DNA of 64,000 nucleotides from Streptomyces sp. Q6 (GTDB taxonomy: Bacteria > Actinomycetota > Actinomycetes > Streptomycetales > Streptomycetaceae). The notes under the pieces are model-generated. The model ran no database searches and was not told the origin of the DNA. It was given only the letters and a program-made list of their open reading frames with translations. Of the stretch, positions 36,448 to 45,371 are shown in pieces. The position numbers and the translations under genes are program-made. The first letter of the stretch is position 1, and each line of letters starts with the position of its first letter. The stretch covers positions 1,178,001 through 1,242,000 of the forward strand of contig NZ_CP146022.1 in NCBI RefSeq assembly GCF_036967205.1, written 5' to 3'.

Positions 36448-36558
36448 TCAGCCCTTGCCCTGGCGGGCCTTGCGGGCGATCCGGCGCTTCTGGCGCCCTG
36501 TCAGTTTCTTGCGTCCGGTCTGCTTCAGGTACTTCGCCCTACGTTCCTCGTTCTTCAT
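36448..36558 (-). CDS. Very basic 36-residue protein
   Basis: A perfect GGGGAGG ribosome site lies seven bases before the ATG at 36558, and the frame ends at TGA 36448. The product begins MKNEERRAKYLKQTGRKKL and continues with TGRQKRRIARKARQGKG. Almost half its residues are Arg or Lys and there is no hydrophobic part. It resembles nucleic-acid- or ribosome-binding peptides. The Lys codons and strong ribosome site argue that it is a real gene. I do not recognise a named family. Confidence 0.72.
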   Translation of the reverse strand: MKNEERRAKYLKQTGRKKLTGRQKRRIARKARQGKG

Positions 36559-36583
36559 CGACCGCCTCCCCATCAGGACAGGT

Positions 36584-36605
36584 CGACCCGTTCTCGGACG
36601 GGTCG
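36584..36605. other. Hairpin between the 36-residue gene and NTF2-like gene
   Basis: CGACCCGT and ACGGGTCG pair perfectly over 8 bp with a 6-base loop. It lies about 25 bases upstream of the small basic gene's start and could be leader structure or a remnant terminator. Confidence 0.35.
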
Positions 36606-36662
36606 GGGACCGCTCTCGAACAGCCGGATGCTACCGGCGCGCAGCCGGGTCGCGCACGCCCC

Positions 36663-36691
36663 TTGGCTGCGACCGGCCGGGCCCCGACACT
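36663..36691 (+). promoter_or_regulatory. Possible promoter of the NTF2-like gene
   Basis: TTGGCT (36663-36668), a 17-bp spacer and GACACT (36686-36691) are followed by six bases and the ATG at 36698. This suggests a leaderless transcript. The -10 match is only moderate. Confidence 0.35.
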
Positions 36692-36697
36692 GATCCG

Positions 36698-37174
36698 ATG
36701 ACGCAGCGTGTGGAACTCGCGACCGTCCTCGACCGGTTCGCCGTCGATGATCTGGTGACCGACTACGCCGCGGCCGTGGACGACGGCGACTGGGCGGCCT
36801 ACCGCGCCCTGTTCGCCCCGGACGGCCGCGCCGACTACCGCTCGGCGGGCGGGGTGGAGGGCAGCGCCGAGGAAGTCGCCCGATGGCTGTCGTCGACGAT
36901 GGAGCTGTTCCCGATGCGACAGCATCTGATCGTCAACCGGCAGGTGCGCTTCGACAGCGTGGACCGGGACGTCGGCGACACGGCGCACGTCCGGGCCGAC
37001 TACGTCAACCCGATGCGGTTCGCGGGCGACGGCTCGTCGGACGCCCCGGACTTCGTGTGCGGCGGCCGGTACGCGTTCCTCCTCGTCCGGACGCAGGGCG
37101 GCTGGCGGCTGCGCGGCGTGACCGTGCGCGAGAAGTGGCGCCGGATGCCGGAGCGGGCCGCCGCGGACGCGTGA
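36698..37174 (+). CDS. NTF2/SnoaL-like protein
   Basis: The 158-residue protein has the cone-shaped NTF2-like fold: AVDDLVTDYAAAVDDGDWAAYRALFAPDG begins near residue 14, and the C-terminal strands are GRYAFLLVRTQGGWRLRGVTVREKW. Family members include ketosteroid isomerase, scytalone dehydratase and SnoaL cyclases, plus many non-enzymatic binders. The function here is unknown. It appears to be monocistronic. Confidence 0.82.
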   Translation: MTQRVELATVLDRFAVDDLVTDYAAAVDDGDWAAYRALFAPDGRADYRSAGGVEGSAEEVARWLSSTMELFPMRQHLIVNRQVRFDSVDRDVGDTAHVRADYVNPMRFAGDGSSDAPDFVCGGRYAFLLVRTQGGWRLRGVTVREKWRRMPERAAADA

Positions 37175-37275
37175 ACCGCTCCCTCACCTCGCGTGGTGCC
37201 CACTGTCGTTGATCACTCACGGCGCGCACACTGAAGGCACGTGACGAGAGACGAACGACCCGGGAGGCGCGGCAC

Positions 37276-38849
37276 ATGGAGCGACGGCGGCAGCGGCTGG
37301 GCGCGTCGCCCTGGTGGCGCGGTGCGGCGGCGGTCGGCGCGGGCGCCCTGCCCGCGCTCGCGTTCCCCGCGCCGTCGCTGTGGTGGTTCGCGTACGTGGC
37401 CCTCGTGCCGTGGATGCTGCTCGCGCGCTCGGCGGCCACGCCCGGCGCGCGGCGCTCGACGGCTGGCTGGGCGGTCTCGGGTTCATGCTCGCGGTGCACC
37501 ACTGGCTGCTGCCGAGCCTGCACGTCTTCACGGTGGTCATCGCGGCGCTGCTCGGCGCGCTGTGGGCGCCCTGGGGGTGGCTGCTGCGCCGCCTGCTGCA
37601 CGGTGTGCCGTCGGCGGGACAGGCGGCGACCGCGCTCGTCGCGGTGCCGTCCGGCTGGCTGATGGTCGAACTGGTCCGGTCCTGGCAGGGGTTGGGCGGT
37701 CCGTGGGGGCTGCTCGGTTCCAGCCAGTGGCAGGTGACGCCCGCGCTGCGGCTCGCTTCGGTGGGCGGCGTCTGGCTGGTGAGCCTGCTCGTGGTGGCCG
37801 TGAACACCGGGATCACGGTGCTCGTGGTCGCGCGCGGCGCCCGTACGGCCGCCGTGGCCGGACTCGTCGCGACGCTCGCGGCCACCGGCGTCGCGTGGGC
37901 CTGGGCGCCGCGGCCGCAGGTCGACGGCCGGGTGGACATCGCGGTGGTCCAGCCGGGGATCTTCGACGGGACCGGGAGCGCGGACCGCCGTTTCGCCCGC
38001 GAGGAGGCCCTGACCCGTACGCTGGCCGGCCGCGATGTCGACCTGGTCGTCTGGGGCGAGAGCAGCGTCGGCCGCGACCTGGACGAGCGACCCGACCTGG
38101 CCCGCCGGATCGCGGCGCTCTCCCGCGAGGTCGACGCGGACGTGCTGGTCAACGTGGACGCGCGGCGCCCCGCGTCGGACGGCGGCGCGCAGGGCATCTA
38201 CAAGAGCTCGGTCCTGATCGGCCCGGACGGCCCGACCGGCGAGCACTACGACAAGATGCGGCTCGTGCCGTTCGGCGAGTACGTCCCGGCGCGCTCCCTG
38301 CTCGGCTGGGCCACGTCGGTCGGCAAGGCGGCGGGCGAGGACCGGATGCGCGGCACCCGGCAGATCGTCATGGACGCCCGGCACGACGGCCGGGACCTGC
38401 GGGTCGGTCCGCTGGTGTGCTTCGAGTCGGCGTTCCCCGACATGACGCGGAAGCTGACGAAGGACGGGGCGCGGGTGCTGCTCGCCCAGTCGTCGACGTC
38501 GACGTTCCAGCACAGTTGGGCGCCGGAGCAGCACGCGTCGCTCGCGGCGGTGCGGGCCGCGGAGACCGGCCGTCCCATGGTGCACGCGACGCTGACCGGG
38601 GTGTCCGCGGTGTACGGCCCCAGCGGGGCGCGCGCCGGTTCGTGGCTGGGCACGTCGGCGAGCGCGGCCCGCGTGTACGAGGTGCCGACGGCGCACGGCA
38701 GCACGCTTTACGTGCGCTTCGGGGACTGGCCGGTGCACGCGGCGGTGACGGTCCTCGTGGTCCTGGCGGCGGCGGGGGCGGCCCGCCGCTTGCGCCGCGG
38801 GGCGGCGGCCTCCGAGCTGCCTGCCGCCCAGGTGTGGCACGGCCGCTGA
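37276..38849 (+). CDS. lnt: Apolipoprotein N-acyltransferase (Lnt), apparent frameshift
   Basis: This is a membrane enzyme that adds the third acyl chain to the N-terminal cysteine of lipoproteins. The N-terminal half has several membrane segments. The nitrilase-like domain carries the Glu in VVWGESS, the Lys in YDKMRLVPFGEY and the Cys in VCFESAFPD. The frame breaks near 37444-37452: one base added in GGCGCGCGG joins APSLWWFAYVALVPWMLL to GWLGGLGFMLAVHHW. The corrected length is about 524 residues. GGGAGG precedes the ATG at 37276. Confidence 0.85.
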
Positions 38850-38898
38850 GCGGGCGGGACGCCGGAGAGCCGACGCCTGGTCCGCCCGCCGAGAGCCC

Positions 38899-39810
38899 CT
38901 ACCTCAGGGCTGCGACGCGCTGGACTTCCCGTACGACCTGCTCGCACAGCTCGTGCGTGGCGAGCGCGTCGCGGGCGCCGAGCACCTTGCCCGCCCGTAC
39001 GGCGTCGAGGAACGCGAGCACGACCTGCTCGATGCCGCGCTGCCGGGCGACCGGGACCCAGTCGCCGCGACGGCGGATCGTCGGCTGGCCCTTGTGGTCG
39101 ACGATGTCGGCGAGGTTCACGACCTGCCGCTTGGAGTCCTGCCCCGACACCTCCAGGATCTCCTCGGTCGAACCGCTGAGCCGGTTCATGACGCCGAGCG
39201 CGGTGAACCCGTCCCCGGCGAGCTGGAGCACCACGTGGTGCAGCAGGCCGTCCTCGACGCGGGCGCGCACGCTGATGTCGTCGACGGTGCCGGGCACCAG
39301 GAAGCGCAGGGTGTCGACGACGTGGATGAAGTCGTCGAGGATCATCGAGCGCGGCTCCTCGGGGAGTCCCACCCGGTTCTTCTGCATCAGGATCAGCTCG
39401 CGCGGGTGCTCGACGCACTGCGCGTACCCGGGCGCGAACCGCCGGTTGAAGCCGACGGCCAGGCTCACCCCGCGCTCCTCGGCGAGCCGCACGAGCCGCT
39501 CGGAGTCGGCGAGTTCGTAGGCGAGCGGCTTGTCGACGTACGTGGGCACGCCGGCTTCGAGGAGCCGCGTCACGATCTCGGGGTGCACCGAGGTCGGCGC
39601 GTGCACGAAGGCCGCGTCCAGGCCCTGCCCGAGCAGCGCGTCCAGGTCGGTGTGGCGCTGCGCGTCGGGCAGGTGCAGCTGGTCGGCGACGCGGGTCAGG
39701 GTCGCGGGCGTACGCGTCTGTACGTGCAGCTCGACGTCCGCCTGCGTGCCGAGCACGGGCAGGTACGCCTTCTGTGCGATGTCCCCGAGTCCGATGCAGC
39801 CGACTTTCAC
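38899..39810 (-). CDS. Gfo/Idh/MocA-family oxidoreductase
   Basis: The 303-residue protein has the NAD(P) motif VGCIGLGDIAQKAYLPVL at the extreme N-terminus, the catalytic lysine in YVDKPLAYEL and a shorter C-terminal domain with DDFIHVVDTLRFLVPG. It probably oxidises a sugar-like substrate. The GTG at 39810 is preceded by GAGGAG at nine bases and places the Rossmann strand where expected. It ends convergent to the Lnt gene. Confidence 0.85.
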   Translation of the reverse strand: MKVGCIGLGDIAQKAYLPVLGTQADVELHVQTRTPATLTRVADQLHLPDAQRHTDLDALLGQGLDAAFVHAPTSVHPEIVTRLLEAGVPTYVDKPLAYELADSERLVRLAEERGVSLAVGFNRRFAPGYAQCVEHPRELILMQKNRVGLPEEPRSMILDDFIHVVDTLRFLVPGTVDDISVRARVEDGLLHHVVLQLAGDGFTALGVMNRLSGSTEEILEVSGQDSKRQVVNLADIVDHKGQPTIRRRGDWVPVARQRGIEQVVLAFLDAVRAGKVLGARDALATHELCEQVVREVQRVAALR

Positions 39811-39994
39811 GTTCGTGTACTCCTCTGTCGTGGTGCCCCTGTTACGTCCGGGCAGCATACGGCGGGGCCGTGGGGACGTCCGGCGGCGTGCGCCTTCTCC
39901 TCCCCGGACGGCGCCGGAGCCCGGCGTCACCCGTGCGGGGCAACCTCGCACGCAACGGTCCCGCGCCCCCGGCCGCGTACAGGAGAGTTGCCCG

Positions 39995-40473
39995 GTGCTC
40001 AGAAAGTCCAGCTCGGCCACGATCCTGCTGACCGCGGCAGCCGCCGCCGTCACCGCCGCCACCGCTTCCGGATGCGTGAGCGTCCGCACGCCGACCGCGC
40101 CGGGCCCGCCCACGCCCTCCGTGAGCGCGCCGCAGCCTCGCCCCGACGGCCACGCCGACCGTCCGCTCGTACAGGAACCCGCCCGTGAGGCGATGGAACG
40201 GCAGGGCCCGCGGCCGCACCGGCCGTCCGCGCCGCGCGCCACGACACCGCCCGCCGCGGATCACGAAGCAGCCCCGCCGCCGCGCCGAACGCCACCGCGG
40301 ACCGCGCCGCGACCGGCCGCGCCCCGGCCCGAGCGGAAACCCGAGCGGAGCGCCGCGCCCGCGGCCCCCGCGACCTCCGGGCAGACCGACGTCTGCGCGC
40401 TCGGCCGGCAGTACGGCGGCTGGGACCCGGACAGCCCCAGTCCGTCATCTGCCAGGAGACGTACGGGAGTTAG
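39995..40473 (+). CDS. Small Pro/Arg-rich lipoprotein, apparent frameshift
   Basis: AGGAGA precedes a GTG start at 39995. A lipoprotein signal ends at the lipobox ATASGC with Cys27. The mature part is a Pro/Ala/Arg-rich linker followed by a short conserved-looking end, TDVCALGRQYGGWDPDSP. As written, the frame runs past the end of its neighbour. One base added to the four-C run at 40435-40438 gives the ending QSVICQETYGS and a stop at 40473. The two cysteines in this end may form a disulfide. Function unknown. Confidence 0.65.
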
Positions 40474-41039
40474 GAGCTGCTGCGGGGCGGCCCCAGCGGT
40501 TCTCCGCCGGGGCGGCCCCCGTCGCTCTCCTCGACGGCCTCGCCCGCGTCGCCGGGCAGCCCGGTCACCCGCTTCTCCAGCCGGGTGAGGGCGGCCCGCA
40601 CCCCGGCCGCGTAGTCACTGCTCCCGGAGTCCCCCAGCGCGTCCACCACGGCCCACGCCCGCTGCAAGTGGGTGCGGGCCGCGGCCGGCCGGTCGAGCTT
40701 CACATAGTCCGCCGCCAGGTTGAGGTGCAGCGACGGGTAGAGGGCGCGCAGCGCCAGGGACTGCTCATGGACGGCGAGGCGCTCCTCCGTGAGCCCGTCG
40801 GCGGCGGACAGGGCGCGCAGGTCCCAGGCCAGCTCGTCCGACGGGTCGTCCTGTGTGTCGGCCATGTAGTGCGCGAGTGTGCAGCGGTGCAACGGGTCGC
40901 CGTCCTCGCCGATCTCCGCCCACAGGCCGAGGAAGCGGTCGCGCGCCTCCTCGCGGTCACCGGCGTGCGCCAGCATGACCACCTGTCCGATGCGGCTCAT
41001 CATGGCGTCGTCCGCCGCCTGCTCACCCTGCTCTGCCAC
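40470..41039 (-). CDS. Helical TPR-like hypothetical protein
   Basis: The 189-residue protein is all helical, with repeat-like segments DREEARDRFLGLWAEIGEDGD, RCTLAHYMADTQDDPSDELAWDL and HLNLAADYVKLDRPAAARTHL. This resembles tetratricopeptide repeats, so a protein-binding role is likely, but nothing more can be said. The GTG at 41039 is preceded by GGAGG at five bases, better than the ATG further upstream. Its stop overlaps the end of the convergent lipoprotein gene. Confidence 0.72.
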   Translation of the reverse strand: MAEQGEQAADDAMMSRIGQVVMLAHAGDREEARDRFLGLWAEIGEDGDPLHRCTLAHYMADTQDDPSDELAWDLRALSAADGLTEERLAVHEQSLALRALYPSLHLNLAADYVKLDRPAAARTHLQRAWAVVDALGDSGSSDYAAGVRAALTRLEKRVTGLPGDAGEAVEESDGGRPGGEPLGPPRSSS

Positions 41040-41152
41040 TGGCTCCTCCAAGGACTGCTGCCGATGCACGGACACCGCTCACGCGCCGAGCGCAGCCTCA
41101 GACGCTAACCGCAGGCACCCACAATCGCGCTCAGGCGCGGCACACCGGGACC

Positions 41153-41836
41153 TCAGCCCAGGTTCGGGATGGTCCAGTCGATCGGGGTGTGGCCCTGCGC
41201 CGCGACCGCCTCGTTGATCTGCGTGAAGGGTCGGGAGCCGAAGAACTTCTTCGCGGACAGCGGCGAGGGGTGCGCGCCCTTGACGACGGTGTGCCGATCG
41301 GTGTCGATCAGCGGGAGCTTCTTCTGCGCGTAGTTGCCCCACAGCACGAAGACGGCGGGGTCGGGGCGGTCCGCGACCGCGCGGATCACGGCGTCGGTGA
41401 ACTTCTCCCAGCCCTTGCCCTTGTGGGAGTTGGCCTCGGAGGCGCGGACCGTCAGCACCGCGTTGAGCAGCAGCACCCCCTGCTCGGCCCACGGCATCAG
41501 ATAGCCGTTGTCCGGGATCGGGGTGCCGAGCTCGGCCTGCATCTCCTTGTAGATGTTCCGCAGCGAGGGCGGCGTCTTCACCCCGGGCCGCACCGAGAAG
41601 CACAGACCGTGCCCCTGCCCCTCGCCGTGGTACGGGTCCTGGCCGAGGACGAGGACCTTGACCTGGTCGTACGGCGTCGCGTCCAGCGCGGCGAAGACCT
41701 CGTCACGGGGCGGATAGACGGGGCCCTTGGCCCGCTCCTCCTCGACGAACTCGGTGAGCTCCTTGAAGTAGGGCTTCTGCAGCTCCTCGCCGAGGACGCC
41801 GCGCCAGGACTCGGGCAGCATCGCGGTGTCGGTCAC
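41153..41836 (-). CDS. ung: Uracil-DNA glycosylase (family 1)
   Basis: The 227-residue enzyme removes uracil from DNA in base excision repair. The water-activating loop GQDPYH places the catalytic Asp at about residue 67, and the HPSPL loop carries the second catalytic residue at about H189. Length is standard for family 1. The GTG start at 41836 is preceded by GGAGG at nine bases. Confidence 0.95.
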   Translation of the reverse strand: MTDTAMLPESWRGVLGEELQKPYFKELTEFVEEERAKGPVYPPRDEVFAALDATPYDQVKVLVLGQDPYHGEGQGHGLCFSVRPGVKTPPSLRNIYKEMQAELGTPIPDNGYLMPWAEQGVLLLNAVLTVRASEANSHKGKGWEKFTDAVIRAVADRPDPAVFVLWGNYAQKKLPLIDTDRHTVVKGAHPSPLSAKKFFGSRPFTQINEAVAAQGHTPIDWTIPNLG

Positions 41837-41903
41837 GTCAACAACCTCCGGGGTACAGGCACTTTCGACACCTGAGAACCTACCGGCGCCCACTGACAAC
41901 GCG

Positions 41904-41934
41904 GGTCCCGGACCCCGCGGACGGGGCCGGGACC
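41904..41934 (-). terminator. Terminator after the peptide-binding lipoprotein gene
   Basis: GGTCCCGG pairs with CCGGGACC, and inside them CCCCG pairs with CGGGG around a CGGA loop: 13 base pairs with one bulged base. It starts 12 bases after the stop codon at 41947. Confidence 0.65.
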
Positions 41935-41946
41935 GGCATGGCCGGC

Positions 41947-43536
41947 TCACCAGCTCGTCTTGCGGTCCAGCTCCCACATCATCATGATCGTCGACGGGTC
42001 CAGGGCCCGCTCGCCGCCGGCTATCTCCTCGCTGGCCGCGATGTACTGCTTGCCCTGCCACAGCGGCAGCAGCCGGGCGTCGTCCGCCATGATCTGCTGC
42101 GCCCGCACGAACTGCCGCACCACGGCGCCCCGGTCGCGCTCCCGGCGCGACTGCGGCAGCAGCTCGTCGGTGATCTCCGGTGAGACGTACGGGGTGTTCA
42201 GCGCGTTCTTCTCTCCCACGAAGGGTGCGATGAAGTTGTCGGCGTCCGGGAAGTCCGGGAACCAGCCGCGCCCGAACACCGGGTACTCACCGTCCTTGTA
42301 CCCCTGCTCGTACGTGTTCCACGGCCGGCTCTTGAGCATCACCGTGAACAGCTTGGAGGCCTCCAACTGCCGCTTGAGCTCCGCGAACTCGGGTGCGGTC
42401 GCCGAGCCGTAGCGGTCGGTGGTGTACCAGAGGGTGAGCGGGACCGGGGCGGTGATCCCGGCCTTGGAGAGGATCTCCGCCGCCTTGGCCGGGCTCGGGT
42501 CCCCGAAGTCGTCGAAGAAGTTGGTGGTGTGGCCCGCCAGGCCCCTCGGGACCATGGAGTACAGCGGTTCGACGGTGTCCTGGTAGACCTTGTGCGCGAT
42601 GGCGCCGCGGTCGACGACCTGGGCGACCGCCCGGCGCACGGCACGCTTGCCCGCCCAGGGGTCGTCCGGGTTGAAGACCAGGTAGCTGATCTCCATGCCT
42701 GCGCCCTCGACGAGCTGTACGCCCGCGGCGCCGTCCCCGGTCTGGAGGTCGACGACGTCCGAGGCGGCGAGACCGCGGAAGGTCGCGTCGATCTTCTTCG
42801 CCTTCAGGGCGCCGACCATCTCGGCGGAGTCCTTGTAGTAGCGGATCGTCACGGCGCTGTTCTTGCGGTCGGCGAAGCCCTTGTAGTTGCTGTTGCCGAC
42901 GAGTTCGGCCTTCTCGCCGTCCTTGTAGGAGCGCAGCGCGTACGGACCCGAGCCGGTCACCTCGTTGTCCTTGCGGAGCGACTTCGCGGGGTAGTCGTCG
43001 GGGTCGACGATCGACATCGCCGGGGTGGCGAGGACGAAGGGGAAGGTCGCGTCCGGCTTCCTCAGGTGAAACGTCACGTCTCGATCGCCGTCGGTCTCCA
43101 CCCGGTCGAGACTGCCGAGGAGCCCTTCGGGGCCGCCCTTGACGCCGATGGTGCGGATCCGGTCGATGGAGTACTTCACGGCGGCGGCGTCGAGCGTGTC
43201 CCCGTCCGAAAACTTCATGTCCTCGCGCAGCTCACAGTGGTAGACGCGGTTGGCGCTGTCCCGGAAGGAGCACTTGGCGGCGTCGGCCTCCGGTTCGGCG
43301 GCGCCGGAGGGGAAGGAGACCAGGGTCTGGTACACGTTGCGGAACAGCTCCCACGAGCCGTCCCAGGACGCCGCCGGGTCGAGCGTGCTCGGCGCGCTGG
43401 TGGTGCCCACGACGATCGGGTTCCCGTCCTCGGCACCTCCCGAGTCCACCAGGCCGCACCCGGCGAGCAGGGCTATGGACGCAGTCGTCGCCACCGTACG
43501 GGTCCGCGTACGGGCGGCTCGCAACCGATTGAACAC
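41947..43536 (-). CDS. ABC transporter substrate-binding lipoprotein (SBP_bac_5, peptide type)
   Basis: The 529-residue family 5 solute-binding protein has a lipobox cysteine at residue 27 (LLAGC). The mature protein begins PIVVGTTSAPSTLDPAASWDG and shows the family's KPDATFPFVLATPAMSIVDP and GSGPYALRSYKDGEKAELV regions. It should bind peptides, or possibly nickel or other ligands, for an ABC importer. No permease or ATPase genes adjoin it, so it is an orphan. The GTG at 43536 has GAGGAG at seven bases. Confidence 0.87.
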   Translation of the reverse strand: MFNRLRAARTRTRTVATTASIALLAGCGLVDSGGAEDGNPIVVGTTSAPSTLDPAASWDGSWELFRNVYQTLVSFPSGAAEPEADAAKCSFRDSANRVYHCELREDMKFSDGDTLDAAAVKYSIDRIRTIGVKGGPEGLLGSLDRVETDGDRDVTFHLRKPDATFPFVLATPAMSIVDPDDYPAKSLRKDNEVTGSGPYALRSYKDGEKAELVGNSNYKGFADRKNSAVTIRYYKDSAEMVGALKAKKIDATFRGLAASDVVDLQTGDGAAGVQLVEGAGMEISYLVFNPDDPWAGKRAVRRAVAQVVDRGAIAHKVYQDTVEPLYSMVPRGLAGHTTNFFDDFGDPSPAKAAEILSKAGITAPVPLTLWYTTDRYGSATAPEFAELKRQLEASKLFTVMLKSRPWNTYEQGYKDGEYPVFGRGWFPDFPDADNFIAPFVGEKNALNTPYVSPEITDELLPQSRRERDRGAVVRQFVRAQQIMADDARLLPLWQGKQYIAASEEIAGGERALDPSTIMMMWELDRKTSW

Positions 43537-43668
43537 GCGCACGCTCCTCGATCGGCCTTGCCATGGATCGGCAGACCATATCGCAGTGCCCCGCCGGATC
43601 AACTCCCTGATCCGACGGGGCATTTGAGGTGCGCGGCGTTTGTCGTTCGACGCCCGAATTTCCCTCGG

Positions 43669-44436
43669 TCAGGCGACGCCCGCGTTGAGGAAGATGCCGC
43701 CGTCCACGACGAGCGTCTGCCCGGTGATCCAGTCGGACTGCGACGAGGTGAGGAACGCGGCGGCGCCGCCGATGTCCTCGGGCACGCCGAGCCGGCCCAG
43801 CGGGTAGGCGGCCGCGGCCTCGGCCTCGCGGCCCTCGTACAGGGCCTGGGCGAACTTGGTCTTCACGACGGCCGGGGCGATCGCGTTGACCCGTACCTTC
43901 GGCGCGAACTCGTGCGCCAGCTGGAGCGTGAGGTTGACCATGGCGGCCTTGCTCATGCCGTACGCGCCGATGAACGGCGAGGCGGAGACACCGGCCACGG
44001 ACGCGATGTTCACGATCGCGCCGCCGTTGTCCCGCTGCCACGCCTTCCACGTCTGCTGGGCGAAGCCGAGCGCGGAGATCACGTTGGTCTCGAAGACCTT
44101 GCGCGCCACGTTCAGGTCGAGGTCGGCGATGGGGCCGAACACGGGGTTCGTACCGGCGTTGTTGACGAGGAAGTCGACGCGGCCGAACGCCTCCATGGTG
44201 CGCTCGACGGCGGTGGCCTGGTGCGCCTCGTCGTGCGCCTTGCCCGCCACATAGATGACGCGCTCGGAGCCGAGGGCCTCGACGGCCTCCTTCAGCGCGT
44301 CCTCGCCGCGCCCGGTGATGCAGACGCGGTCACCGCGCGCGACGAGGGCCTCGGCGATGCCGTAGCCGATGCCGCGGCTCGCGCCGGTGACGAGGGCGAC
44401 GTCGCCGGAGAGGGGCGGAAGTTCGGTGGTGCTCAT
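43669..44436 (-). CDS. SDR-family oxidoreductase (FabG-like)
   Basis: The 255-residue SDR has TGASRGIG, NNAGTNP, the serine in VNIASVAGVSASP, YGMSK, and a C-terminal DWITGQTLVVDGG typical of FabG-like enzymes. GGGAG precedes the ATG. It lies 17 bases behind a true FabG-like gene on the same strand, so both are probably cotranscribed from the promoter at 45294-45322. It may act on 3-oxoacyl or hydroxyacyl-CoA substrates. Confidence 0.87.
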   Translation of the reverse strand: MSTTELPPLSGDVALVTGASRGIGYGIAEALVARGDRVCITGRGEDALKEAVEALGSERVIYVAGKAHDEAHQATAVERTMEAFGRVDFLVNNAGTNPVFGPIADLDLNVARKVFETNVISALGFAQQTWKAWQRDNGGAIVNIASVAGVSASPFIGAYGMSKAAMVNLTLQLAHEFAPKVRVNAIAPAVVKTKFAQALYEGREAEAAAAYPLGRLGVPEDIGGAAAFLTSSQSDWITGQTLVVDGGIFLNAGVA

Positions 44437-44453
44437 GTCGGTCTCCCCCGGCC

Positions 44454-45215
44454 CTAGTTGAGCGGTCCGCCGGCCACGTACATGACCTGGCCGGAGACGA
44501 AGCCGGCCGCTTCGCCCGTGAAGAAGGCGATGGCGTTGGCGATGTCCTCGGGGCGGCCCACGCGCTGCACCGGGATCTGCGTGGCGGCGGCGGCCTGGAA
44601 CTCCTCGAAGCCCATGCCGACGCGCTCGGCCGTGGCGGCCGTCATGTCGGTGACGATGAAGCCGGGGGCGACGGAGTTGGCGGTGACGCCGAACTTGCCG
44701 AGCTCCTTGGCGAGGGTCTTGGTGAAGCCCTGGAGACCGGCCTTGGCGGCGGAGTAGTTGACCTGGCCGCGGTTGCCGAGCGCCGAGGACGACGAGAGGT
44801 TCACGATACGGCCGAACTTGGCGTCCACCATGTGCTTCTGGACGGCCTTCGACATCAGGAACGCGCCGCGCAGGTGCACGTTCATGACGGTGTCCCAGTC
44901 CAGGGCGCTCATCTTGAACAGCAGGTTGTCGCGGAGCACACCGGCGTTGTTGACCAGGATGGTCGGCGCGCCGAGCTCCTCGGCGATGCGCGCGACGGCG
45001 GCCTCGACCTGCGCCTCGTCGGATACGTCGCAGCCGACGGCAAGGGCCTTGCCACCGGCGGCGGTGATCTTCTCGACGGTGTCCTTGCAAGCGGCCTCGT
45101 CGAGGTCGATCACGGCGACGGCGCGGCCCTCTTCGGCCAGACGGATCGCGGTCGCGGCGCCGATGCCGCGCGCCGCTCCCGTGACGATCGCTACGCGCTG
45201 CTCAGTGGTGGACAT
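44454..45215 (-). CDS. 3-oxoacyl-ACP reductase (FabG-like)
   Basis: The 253-residue SDR has TGAARGIGAATAIRLA, NNAGVLRDNLLFKM, the serine in VNLSSSSALG, YSAAK and a C-terminal VSGQVMYVAGGP. The NNAGVxRDN signature is characteristic of FabG. It is not among other fatty-acid synthesis genes, so it is probably an auxiliary reductase. It is first in a two-gene operon with a consensus promoter and two inverted repeats upstream. Confidence 0.88.
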   Translation of the reverse strand: MSTTEQRVAIVTGAARGIGAATAIRLAEEGRAVAVIDLDEAACKDTVEKITAAGGKALAVGCDVSDEAQVEAAVARIAEELGAPTILVNNAGVLRDNLLFKMSALDWDTVMNVHLRGAFLMSKAVQKHMVDAKFGRIVNLSSSSALGNRGQVNYSAAKAGLQGFTKTLAKELGKFGVTANSVAPGFIVTDMTAATAERVGMGFEEFQAAAATQIPVQRVGRPEDIANAIAFFTGEAAGFVSGQVMYVAGGPLN

Positions 45216-45265
45216 GCTCTTCGGTCTCCTCGCCCTAGAGGTGCGGCCGCACCCCGGATGAGGTG

Positions 45266-45339
45266 AGCGACCGCTTAGTACCCTGTGCGGGTGACGCTAG
45301 AAGCCCTGGCACCCGGTGTCAACGTACCCACCGGGTGCC
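45266..45339 (-). promoter_or_regulatory. Consensus promoter with two inverted repeats, FabG operon
   Basis: On the minus strand TTGACA (45322-45317), a 17-bp spacer and TAGCGT (45299-45294) form the best promoter in the window. An 11-bp perfect inverted repeat, GGCACCCGGTG/CACCGGGTGCC (45308-45339, 10-bp spacer), covers the -35. AGCG-AC-CGCT (45266-45275) lies just after the start point, like TetR-family operators at actinobacterial fatty-acid genes. The larger repeat may instead terminate the HipA/DUF3037 transcript. Confidence 0.6.
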
Positions 45340-45371
45340 TCAGATCACTCGGCCGATCACTCGACGCGGGG

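Noticed and set aside
39932-39952. CGTGCG-N9-CGCACG before the small lipoprotein as a c-di-AMP riboswitch
   Set aside because: Only a six-base stem is visible and the conserved core sequences of that riboswitch are not present.
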